DNA of 64,000 nucleotides from Heliocidaris tuberculata (taxonomy: Eukaryota; Echinodermata; Echinoidea; Camarodonta; Echinometridae): positions 5,742,155 to 5,806,154 of the forward strand of contig CM046838.1 of NCBI GenBank assembly GCA_025618425.1. Reading direction: 5' to 3'. Positions 42,001 through 49,395 of the stretch are shown here, in pieces. The number at the start of each line of letters is the position of its first letter. Position 1 is the first letter of the stretch. The position numbers and the translations under genes are program-made. The notes beneath the pieces are model-generated. The model saw only the letters and a list, made by a program, of their open reading frames with translations, did not search any database and had not been told where the DNA came from.

Positions 42001-42118
42001 CCCAAGTCAAGAGAAGTCATTCTATTTTTCAACATGTTCAACATTTTTTCTCCTTAAAAACTTACCCCAATGCCATTTTATTATCTTTCACATGTTCCTC
42101 GTCTTTTCGCAGACCCAT
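32977..42118 (-). CDS. R3HDM4: R3H domain-containing protein 4 orthologue (complete, seven coding exons)
   Basis: Exons in transcription order: 42118-42066, 39312-39158, 35910-35789, 35449-35260, 34636-34551, 33987-33846, 33080-32977. All have GT-AG boundaries and matching phases, and sum to 852 nt, exactly 284 codons with the stop. The 283-residue product is close to the vertebrate protein's length (about 270). Landmarks match that family: a basic patch PRRKKK (residues 53-58), QIWSEFMNRSGEEQ (111-124), SPKDCFNRISTRLQ, then the R3H domain with NSFDRLLLHAVCQY (R234 and H238 of the R-x3-H signature) and the C-terminal TPPAVLLSTYL. R3H domains bind single-stranded nucleic acid; the cellular role of R3HDM4 is poorly known, and the basic patch suggests nuclear entry. 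The start is the first suitable ATG (AATCATGG context); the frame is open further upstream, so a longer N-terminus is possible. Introns carry several TIR elements. Confidence 0.93.
33846..33987 (-). CDS. R3HDM4: R3HDM4 exon 6 (R3H domain)
   Basis: Acceptor TTTTCTCCACAG, donor GTAAGA. Encodes LHEEELLTWFTDDPGSVF and NSFDRLLLHAVCQYLGLSS, the R3H core with R-x3-H. Confidence 0.95.
34551..34636 (-). CDS. R3HDM4: R3HDM4 exon 5
   Basis: Acceptor GCTTGTATTTTACCAG, donor GTAATA. Encodes HSPKDCFNRISTRLQTMLRR, aligned with the SPxxCFxRISxRL block of the family. Confidence 0.92.
35260..35449 (-). CDS. R3HDM4: R3HDM4 exon 4 (FMNRSGEEQ motif)
   Basis: Acceptor TTTGTTTTGGAG, donor GTGAGA. Encodes QIWSEFMNRSGEEQDRF, the most recognisable family block, then a Lys-rich low-conservation linker. 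An acceptor three bases further in (GAGCAG) would drop only the first Gln. Confidence 0.92.
35789..35910 (-). CDS. R3HDM4: R3HDM4 exon 3
   Basis: Acceptor GTAATTTTAG, donor GTAAGT. Encodes NFLKTLLDEDYQAGE and HSSAFEQLFLQEKNME, equivalent to the conserved segment before the FMNRSGEEQ motif. Confidence 0.88.
36636..37214. mobile_element. TAAAGGAGAATGAAACCCTGG TIR element, copy 2 (complete)
   Basis: The arms are inverted repeats of about 240 bp each (for example GGAAATTAAATTGAGACTTTTC-type sequence in both orientations) around a TATCTCTAAAGATG centre. Flanked by the perfect 7-bp repeat AAGTCAT (36629-36635 and 37215-37221). Lies in R3HDM4 intron 2. No coding capacity. Confidence 0.9.
37675..39002. 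mobile_element. 1.3 kb element with CAGGGCTCGACACTA ends
   Basis: Perfect 15-bp terminal inverted repeats CAGGGCTCGACACTA / TAGTGTCGAGCCCTG, flanked by CCTATAC (37668-37674 and 39003-39009). The CAGGG end and 7-8 bp duplication suggest hAT ancestry. Subterminal GGTGGACCACACTC / GGTGGTCCAACAC repeats may be transposase-binding words. The interior is itself a large palindrome centred near 38435. No transposase frame. In R3HDM4 intron 2. Confidence 0.88.
38150..38700. repeat. Palindrome inside the 37675 element with GATCGCGATC core
   Basis: TAAAAGTTGGTTAGACACTTC near 38162 pairs with AATGTCTAACCAACTTTTAT near 38677. Near the axis CGTGATCGCGATCGCAAAAATC faces ATCTGCTATCGCGATCACGA, flanked by GTCACATGAC and GTCACGTGAC. 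Confidence 0.75.
39158..39312 (-). CDS. R3HDM4: R3HDM4 exon 2 (basic N-terminal region)
   Basis: Acceptor TCTTTATTCATAATAG; donor GTAAAT. Encodes a Ser/Pro-rich segment then SPRRKKKTGVRQARRIDN, corresponding to the basic region of the vertebrate protein. Phase 2 in, phase 1 out. Confidence 0.8.
39995..40134 (-). CDS. Candidate exon of unknown gene in R3HDM4 intron 1
   Basis: A T-rich tract (GTTTTCTCCATTTTTGTGTGAG) precedes a minus-strand open frame. It encodes LDNFAPNEPKSKSEAAAESS then DNYVSDDVTAVLIA and a TGA. Composition looks protein-like, but no family is recognised. An acceptor at GCGAG would join R3HDM4 exon 1 in phase and give an early stop. It may equally be a processed fragment from elsewhere. 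Confidence 0.22.
40511..40831. mobile_element. MITE with 34-bp TIRs and AGCAGTA target duplication
   Basis: GGGCTAACTTGGTACTAGGG and GCGAACTCGGC at the left mirror GCCGAGTTCGC and CCTAGTGCCGAGTTAGCCC at the right. AGCAGTA flanks both sides (40504-40510 and 40832-40838). In R3HDM4 intron 1; non-coding. Confidence 0.92.
42066..42118 (-). CDS. R3HDM4: R3HDM4 exon 1 (start codon)
   Basis: ATG at 42118-42116 in context AATCATGG, encoding MGLRKDEEHVKDNKMAL. Donor GTAAGT immediately after (42065-42060). Exit in phase 2 matches exon 2. Confidence 0.75.
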
Positions 42119-42420
42119 GATTCCCTTAGATCGTCTATCCTGGATTTTATATCCAATTCGATTCCAAATATGTTTTGAGGACGAAAAGACAGGGTTTTGA
42201 CGACGCCACACAAAACGCCGGTTGTTTACATTCGCATACAGAGTCTAGTTCGGTACCGCGTATACATTTGCGATTTCGTGGGATGGGCCAGTATATTGGG
42301 GCCAGTCCAGCGGGCGCTCAAGCGCTAGCGCTATGCTCAAGCGCAAAGCGAGCTCTCTCACATGAACGAGGCGTGAACGTAACGTGATAGCTAGCTAGCT
42401 AGCCGCTGAGACAACCATAC
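42119..42420 (-). promoter_or_regulatory. R3HDM4: Probable R3HDM4 5' UTR and promoter region
   Basis: Directly upstream of the first coding exon, with higher CpG content than the surrounding A/T-rich sequence (GGTACCGCG, TTTGCGATTTCG, GCGCTAGCGC). A (GCTA)n tract sits at 42390-42403. No TATA box was identified; the assignment rests on position and composition. Confidence 0.4.
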
Positions 42421-42520
42421 CGCTGTGACCCTATGACCGCTACAGGAAGGATGGCGCCATATGTTGTTAAATTCATCTCAATGATCTATTCAAGCAAAGG
42501 CTCCTGTATTATTCATTCAG

Positions 42521-42522
<2 letters not shown>

Positions 42523-42578
<56 letters not shown>

Positions 42579-42696
42579 GGAGGGGGGGGGAGGAGGGGGG
42601 GGGGAGGAGGGGGGGGGAGGAGGGGGGGGGGGGAGGAGAGGGGGGGGAGGAGGGGGGGGAGGAGGGGGGAGGAGGGGGGGGGGGGGAGGGGGGGAG
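42523..42696. repeat. Extreme G-tract (poly-G with GGAGG interruptions)
   Basis: About 55 uninterrupted G residues followed by about 120 bp of G runs spaced by A. The Gly/Glu frame across it is an artefact. It should form G-quadruplexes on the plus strand, and its length may be imprecise. Confidence 0.9.
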
Positions 42697-42984
42697 AATA
42701 ATGCTTAATGTTATATATTTTTTTTTATTTCAATGGGTGATTAAGCAGTTCCTTATATCCCATCGGAAGAAGACTACTGATGTCTCAATTGAGGCCTGTA
42801 CGAAATCCGCCCCGTCACGTGGGGAGAAAATGAAATGGAAACAATATTATTATGAACGATTATTGTACTCGGCATATAGGAGGGAAATTCATTTGGCAAA
42901 ATATAGCGCTCATGTCCGTCACGCAGTGACGCTCAATAGCGCTTGAGACATTATTTTTTTACCCCGGTTATAGTCGAGCCGCCA

Positions 42985-43135
42985 AAGTATAGCGCTCAAG
43001 CATATCAGGTACCCATTAACACCTGGGTGGAGAGTGGCAAATGTATATTAGTGTCTTGCCAAAGGACGTTAGTGCCGTGATGGGATTCGAACCCGTACCT
43101 TGTGATCTGCAGTCCTGTGACTTATCCACTAATAT
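42985..43135 (-). mobile_element. tRNA-derived SINE
   Basis: On the minus strand the B box GGGTTCGAATCCC is followed by ACGGCACTAACGTCCTTTGG, CAAGACACTAATATAC and CCACCCAGGTGTTAATGGG, a tail style shared with the other SINEs here. The 5' tRNA part is decayed. Confidence 0.7.
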
Positions 43136-43439
43136 AAATATCCACTAATAAGAAAGGACAGCGAAAAAAGCGGGGGAAGTGAGAGAAAAGGCCTAAAAGG
43201 CGTTACGAGCCGTTATCTTTCTCTCGAAATTTGCTAAAATTTCAAAGTTTTCGCGTTTCGCGAGGGAAGGGGAAACGCCCCCTCCCTGCACCCACCTCTG
43301 TTACTTACAGTGCAGTATTGCGTCCAAATAATTGAAAAGCAGTCAGGGCGTCGAACTAACTTTTCGCCTAAAACTGTTTGCTGTGATGAGCCGTTATCTT
43401 TCTCTCAAATTTGCTCAAACGTCAGAGCTTTCGCCCCCC

Positions 43440-43960
43440 CCCCCCTCCGTTGTTAATTTCGAAGAGATTATTTATACAACTATTCTCAATAGTAAATTAG
43501 AAGTCCCCCCTGTAGTAAATAGATTAAAAGAATCATTTGATTTGTCTATTATAGAGACAGTGAAAATACTTTCCTTAGACCAAGGAAATGTACTTTAAAT
43601 AGTAAGCTATATAGGGAATTCCAATTCAAAATGTTACATGGAATAATTTACATGAAGCATGATTTTATATCGGTTTGGACTGGCTCCAAGTAGTTTATGC
43701 TCCTTTTATTCATTTGCTATGGGAAATCATGGGTAATGTGCTGAACTTGCCGATTTTAAAGGAACTAAACTGGGAGAGAATTTTATTTGGTGTGACTTTG
43801 GGGGATGTGGGGAAAATGTATATTGAATCATGTAATATTGTTAATAAAAATATTTTATATTTCAATGTTGGAAAAGAAATATACCTCCTCACAGCAAAGA
43901 AGTGAGAGAAATATTGGTATAAAATCAAGTTGAAGAAAAAAGATAGCACTAGATCGTAAC
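43440..43960 (+). pseudogene. Decayed LINE reverse-transcriptase C-terminus
   Basis: Fragments in shifting frames: REFQFKMLHGIIYMKHD (about 43615-43665), RFGLAPSSLCSF (about 43672-43710), HLLWEIMGNVL, NWERILFG and NKNILYFNVGKEIYLL (to about 43895). The order matches the C-terminal end of L1-like ORF2 proteins. At least two frameshifts and no upstream domains. Confidence 0.7.
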
Positions 43961-44179
43961 ACCCTGTAATTATATACTAAAAGAATTAATGGGAATCTTT
44001 TGATTTCGGATGAAGGGACGAGTCTTTTGGACATGTTGGATGCGAAGTGAAATGTATAAAATATTCCCTCCCAAGGGACTTTGCTTTTGTTATGGGATTG
44101 GTTGTCTGGAGATTCTTACGCTTATATGGCAAGTCACGGAGTGCGGAGAGGAGCGCTCAGCGGATTGGGGAAGGGAAAG

Positions 44180-44250
44180 GGGAAGGGGAAGGGGGGGGGG
44201 GGGGCTGGAAGGGGTGAGGTATATTGTGTTGGGATGTGCGGGTATGTCTG

Positions 44251-44291
<41 letters not shown>
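44180..44291. repeat. G-run and (CT)n microsatellite
   Basis: GGGGAAGGGGAAGGGGG repeats at about 44170-44203, then (TC)n at about 44252-44291. Confidence 0.9.
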
Positions 44292-44294
<3 letters not shown>

Positions 44295-44469
44295 TTCATT
44301 TTTCCTTCCCCCCCCCTTTCTTTCTCCTTTTTATCTTTAATACATTTTTCTTTCAGTGAAAAAAACAACATAAAAGGAACATAATAAAAATGTGTATTTA
44401 AATCATTTTGACTTATTTGACCCCCACTGACCATCTGCATAATTTCTGTTAAAAACACGGAATTAGTAA

Positions 44470-44950
44470 GCATCAAGGTTTCCAGTGTTCTTCATCACCA
44501 AATAAGAATTTTGATGGGAAGATTTAGAAAGCTCATCATATCATGCCTATGTAAAATTTAGCGCTGATTCCAAAAATGTTAGTCTTATTGACATCACTCA
44601 TGACATTCTGGTCATATTAATGGCTAATTTTTGGCCCAAAAATGACCAACAATATCATTCCTTTTTTGTTAGAAATCAGGTCAAACTTTAATCAGAATAA
44701 TTCAAAGGACTTTAGGTATACTTGGGTCCAGAAGAATTATTAGATCATCTGATGCATTAAAACCGTTTTGACCATTTCGGACTTCTGTGATTTTGGCCAC
44801 TTTGATCCAAAGTGATGCATGATTTCCAAAACAACATGAATTTCATTGAGCAGAAAGGTTGCGTTGGGTTTTAGGCCAAATCAGAACATATATAATAGTC
44901 TTGTTGACCTCACTCATGACATTGTAGTCATTCTGGTTACTAAGTTTATG
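44470..44950 (-). repeat. Satellite monomers, inverted orientation
   Basis: TTGACATCACTCATGACATTCTGGTCA at about 44588 and TGACCTCACTCATGACATTG at about 44906 are reverse complements of the monomer core at 54393 onward (AGTGACCATTATGACCAGAATGTC). Confidence 0.8.
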
Positions 44951-45002
44951 GGGGGGGGGGGGGGAATGGAAAAAAAAGGCCAGTTGTATGGAAGCTTAAA
45001 AG

Positions 45003-46040
45003 TGCACCGAGAAGGCGACTTGTGTAACACGCCAAGGCGCCTTCTTTTTGCCAAAAAGGCCAGAAGGCGACTTGTACAAACTAGCCAAGGCACCTTGTTT
45101 AAGACGAGAAGGCGAAAAGGCGACTTAATTGTACAGCAAACTCGCCAAGGCGTCTTGTACAAACTCGCCAAGGCATCTTGTTTCAGACGAGAGGGCGAGA
45201 AGGCGACATGTACAAACTCGCCAAGGCGCCTTGTTTAAGACGAGAAGGCGAGAAGGCGACTTGTACAAACTCGCCAAGGCGCTTTGTTTAACCCTTTCAA
45301 GACAATTGACCACATTCTGTGGTTTGGCTCAATAACTTTTGATTCAGAGCTCTAAAAAATATACCAGATGCATGAGTAGGAAGAGTAAAAATTTCTGCAC
45401 TCACTATGTCCATTTTTATTGCATGACCGTATTGTGTTTGATGCCAGGAATTTTGAAAACGGGAATAAGCTTTGAAATCCTTAAATTGGCAACACATTGA
45501 GTGGTTCAGAATCATTATTTTTCATCAAAATTAGCAATTTATTTCAACTTTTTGACAAAATTTCTAACCATATAAATTATCCTCAAAGAAATTACACCTT
45601 ATTAGAACCATGTGGCGCTAAAAAGAAATATATTTGTTGCCAATTTGAATAACGAAGTGTGATCAATATTATTTAGCCCTTCAATAATTCCTGTCCTGAA
45701 AGGGTTAAGACGAGAGGGCGAGAAGGTGACTTGTACAAACTCGTCAAGGCGCCATGTTTTAGACGAGAAGGCGAGAAGGCAACTTGTACAAACTCGCCAA
45801 GGCGCCTTGTATAAGACGAAAAGGCGAGAAGGCGACTTGTACAAACTCACCAAGGCTCCTTGTTTAAGACGAGAAGGCGAGAAGGCGACTTGTACAAACT
45901 CGCCAAGGCGCCTTGTTTAAGACGAGAAGGCGAGAAGGCGACTTGTACAAACTCGTCAAGGCGCCATGTTTTAGACGAGAAGGCGAGAAAGCGACTTGTA
46001 CAAACTCGCCAAGGCTCCTTGTTTAAGACGAGAAGGTGAT
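45003..46040 (+). repeat. 53-bp minisatellite, left palindrome arm
   Basis: The unit is about AAGGCGCCTTGTTTAAGACG then AGAAGGCGAGAAGGCGACTT then GTACAAACTCGCC, repeated with point changes and occasional partial units. Interrupted by the piggyBac-like MITE at 45292-45704. Confidence 0.93.
45292..45704. mobile_element. piggyBac-like MITE (TTAA target duplication)
   Basis: The ends CCCTTTCAAGACAATT and AATTCCTGTCCTGAAAGGG are inverted repeats. TTAA occurs on both sides (45288-45291 and 45705-45708), inside what would be an uninterrupted GTTTAAGACGAG of the minisatellite. Non-coding. Present only in the left arm. Confidence 0.88.
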
Positions 46041-47564
46041 AGTCTGGGAGCCTGTCCCGAAATAGTCACCCCATTTTACCCATAAGATTTGACCCCATAG
46101 AGTTACTTAGACCATCTAAGTCATTGACAAAAAGGTTGTCAGTCTGACCGTAGCCGCCGGGTTAAGCTTCCAGGGCCCCCAAAAGGGACCCCAAAGTCAG
46201 GTCGATTTCACCCCATCTCACCCATGCACCAAACTTTGTCAGTAGGAAGTAGTATGACTGGACATTACAAAACACAAAAAAACTGACAAAAATTTCCGTC
46301 AGGATGGGGTGTCAGACAGCCCCTAAAAATTGGGGTAAACTTTTCCCCTTCAAGCCCAGAGACCAAATTTTGTCAGAAGGAAGAGCTGTGGATGTACATT
46401 CCACAAATATAAAAACTGACAAAATTGTCCATCGAGAAGGGGGTGTCAGATCCCCTGAAATAAAAACCCCAAAGTGCCCTTTGACAACGCTTTGCCCCCC
46501 AAAATGCTCTGTATGGAAAGAAAAACCATTTTCTTACATTCTGACTATGATAATTCAAAAGCGTTTCATTCAATTCACTTAAAATTTTCATAACATAATT
46601 TTGAGTATAATAATCTTCTTGAGGTGAAATTTGGTGTTAATTGGCCTTTTGGTTATTAAGTTATTAAATTGTGAAAAAAAGTATTGCTTTCTCAAAAGTA
46701 GCCAAAAAATATTGTCAGGATTATGTAAACACACCCATTGTCTATCTTCACCTGTTTTACAAGGCATAATAGAAGAGCTTTTCAGGCACTGTGTGTCACT
46801 GCTAGGCTGAAATGTACTATTCATGTGTTAATTGCACAGATACCAAGCAAGCTTCTCTATAATGCCTTGTCAGATGGACAATGGCTGTGTTTACATAATC
46901 CTGACAATATTTTTTGGCTACTTTTGAGAAAGCAATACTTTTTTTCACAATTTAATAACTTAATAACCAAAAGGCCAATTAACACCAAATTTCACCTCAA
47001 GAAGATTATTATACTCAAAATTATGTTATGAAAATTTTAAGTGAATTGAATGAAACGCTTTTGAATTATCATAGTCAGAATGTAAGAAAATGGTTTTTCT
47101 TTCCATACAGAGCATTTTGGGGGGCAAAGCGTTGTCAAAGGGCACTTTGGGGTTTTTATTTCAGGGGATCTGACACCCCCTTCTCGATGGACAATTTTGT
47201 CAGTTTTTATATTTGTGGAATGTACATCCACAGCTCTTCCTTCTGACAAAATTTGGTCTCTGGGCTTGAAGGGGAAAAATTTACCCCAATTTTTAGGGGC
47301 TGTCTGACACCGGCATCCCGACGGAAATTTTTGTCAGTTTTTTGTGTTTTGTAATGTCCAGTCATACTACTTCATACTGACAAAGTTTGGTGCATGGGTG
47401 AGATGGGGTGAAATCGACCTGACTTTGGGGTTCCTCATTTTTTGGGGGCCCTGGAAGCTTAACCCGGCGGCTACGGTCAGGCTGACAACCTTTTTGTCAA
47501 TGACTTAGATGGTCTAAGTAACTCTATGGGGTCAAATCTTACGGTAAAATGGGGTGACTATTTC

Positions 47565-48366
47565 GGAGCCTTGGCGAGTTTGTACAAGTCGCTTTCTCGC
47601 CTTCTCGTCTAAAACATGGCGCCTTGACGAGTTTGTACAAGTCGCCTTCTCGCCTTCTCGTCTTAAACAAAGCGCCTTGCAAGGTGGCGAGTTTGTACAA
47701 GTCGCCTTCTCGCCTTCTCGTCTTAAACAAGGCGCCTTGGCGAGTTTGTACAAGTCGCCTTCTCGCCCTCTCGTCTGAAACAAGGCGCCTTGGCAAGTTT
47801 GTATACAAGTCGCCTTCTCGCCTTCTTGTCTTAAACAAGGCGCCTTGGTGAGTTTGTACAAGTCGCCTTCTCGCCTTCTCGTCTTAAACAAGGCGTCTTG
47901 GCGAGTTTGTACAAGTCACCTTCACGCCTTCTCGTCTTAAACAAGGCGTCTTGGCGAGTTATACAAGTCGCCTTCTCGCCTTCTCGTCTTAAACAAGGCG
48001 CCTTGACGAGTTTGTACAAGTCGCCTTCTCGCCTTCTCGCCTTCTCGTCTTAAACAAAGCGCCTTGGCGAGTTTGACAAGTCACCTTCTCGCCTTCTCGT
48101 CTTAAAGAATTATTAAGCGCCTTGGCGAGTTTGTACAAGTCGCCTTCTCGCCTTCTCGTCTTAAACAAGGCGCCTTGGCGAGTTTGTACAAGTCGCTTTC
48201 TCGCCTTCTTGTCGTATATACAAGACGCCTTGGCGAGTTTGTACAAGTCGCCTTCTCGCCTTCTCGTCTTAAACAAGGCGCCTTGGCTAGTTTGTACAAG
48301 TTGCCTTCTCGCCTTTTTGGCCAAAAGAAGGCGCCTTTGCGTGTTACACAAGTCGCCTTCTCGGTG
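47565..48366 (-). repeat. 53-bp minisatellite, right palindrome arm
   Basis: The reverse complement of the left array (GGCGAGTTTGTACAAGTCGC, CTTCTCGCCTTCTCGTCTTA), about 15 units with small indels (a 5-bp ATTATT-type insertion near 48112, a TATA insertion near 47802). Confidence 0.93.
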
Positions 48367-48509
48367 CCTTCTCCGTACAGTTGTGTCATTGTTTCTTTTC
48401 TTTTTCCTTTTTCTTTTTGCGGGGAAGTAGGGGGGGGGGGGGTGGTGCTGAAATCAGATGAAAACAAATTGAAGGGTGGGTAACGAGGATTTTATGTACA
48501 TATTTCTTG

Positions 48510-48850
48510 TAAAAAATGTACCTTGATTGTAGTAAAGGTGGCTTTCATGACCCCATTAATGACATTGTAGTCATTTTGACCACTTTAAGGCCCCAATCGA
48601 CCATTAACATAATGTATATTTTTTGTTCAAAATTAGGTCAAAATTCTTATAAGAAACATACGAGCATAGCGTTTGACACCCGACTTCTTTATGAAAATGT
48701 TGATTCTTATTGAACACATTTCAGCGGTTTCGACAATTTCAGCCATCAAGGCTATTTTGACCAAAATGGCAATTTGTGAAAATTCCAGAAAACGTGGCCT
48801 TGTCAATCATACTCTCTACACCATGGTCATTTAAATCACCTTTAGCCAAA
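48510..48850 (-). repeat. Satellite monomer, inverted orientation
   Basis: TTTCATGACCCCATTAATGACATTG and later blocks match the inverted monomers at 44470-44950, continuing the satellite interrupted by the palindrome. Confidence 0.65.
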
Positions 48851-48959
48851 GATAACCGCTTCAATATATTTTACATAATGTCTAATGGGCAAGCACCCAA
48901 AATTTTACGACGTAAATCAAGTTAATGTTGCACGCAAACATGGCAACGCGTGTACATAC

Positions 48960-49300
48960 ACATACACACATGTACAGTTCTAACAGAATTTTATGTAAAT
49001 GGTCAATGTGGGTCAAAGTGGCCATAATGGCCAAAATGGTGAAAATTATTTGAATACATCCAATTAATAGATTGCCCTGGATTCATCATATTTTGAATTA
49101 GAATTTGAATGCAGGCCTAAACAAACTACAAATTATTCATATCAAAAATTTGATCTGATTTCAGACAAAGAAGGAATGATATTGTTGGTCATTTTTTGGC
49201 CAAAAAGTGACCATTATGACAACAATGTCATAAGTGAGGTCAATAAGATTAACATTTGTGGATTTTACATACAGGATGAGCCTTTCAAGCCTTCCCCATC
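48960..49300 (+). repeat. Satellite monomer, direct orientation, up to the LINE junction
   Basis: GGTCAATGTGGGTCAAAGTG, ATCCAATTAATAGATTG and AAAAGTGACCATTATGAC follow in the order seen at 54180-54420. The monomer breaks off after CCTTCCCCATC at 49300 and resumes at 54105. Confidence 0.85.
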
Positions 49301-49395
49301 TCTCTCTTGTATCCTTCCTCCGCTAAGGTCGGAGATCGTCGGCACTTGAGTCTGCCGAAATTCATTGAGTGGCGTTCTGTGGGTCATTGGAGTAT

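Larger units (their letters stand above)
45003..48366. mobile_element. 3.4 kb near-perfect palindrome with minisatellite arms (foldback-type element)
   Basis: The outer boundary words are inverted copies (GCACCGAGAAGGCGACTTGT at 45003; complement at 48347-48366). Moving inward, each arm has a 53-bp minisatellite array, then a unique arm of about 700 bp (46041-46742 and 46877-47575), then a 130-bp spacer with the axis near 46810. The unique arms are almost identical: the same 72-residue shadow frame is read on opposite strands at 46373-46591 and 47028-47246. It is embedded in satellite DNA on both sides. The architecture matches Drosophila Foldback elements, whose long terminal repeats are made of tandem subrepeats. 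No transposase frame, so mobility is inferred. Confidence 0.85.

Noticed and set aside
42433..42708. Glycine-rich protein of 91 codons
   Set aside because: It is a direct translation of the poly-G tract.
44010..44476. Frames with Ser/Leu and Arg/Glu repeats
   Set aside because: They translate the (TC)n and GGGGAA tracts.
46304..47249. Paired identical 70-97 codon frames on both strands
   Set aside because: They are the two palindrome arms; the frames contain no domain and exist only because the arms mirror each other.
45003..48366. CRISPR-like array of regularly spaced repeats
   Set aside because: Units are contiguous 53-bp minisatellite copies with no unique spacers, in an animal genome and in mirrored arms.
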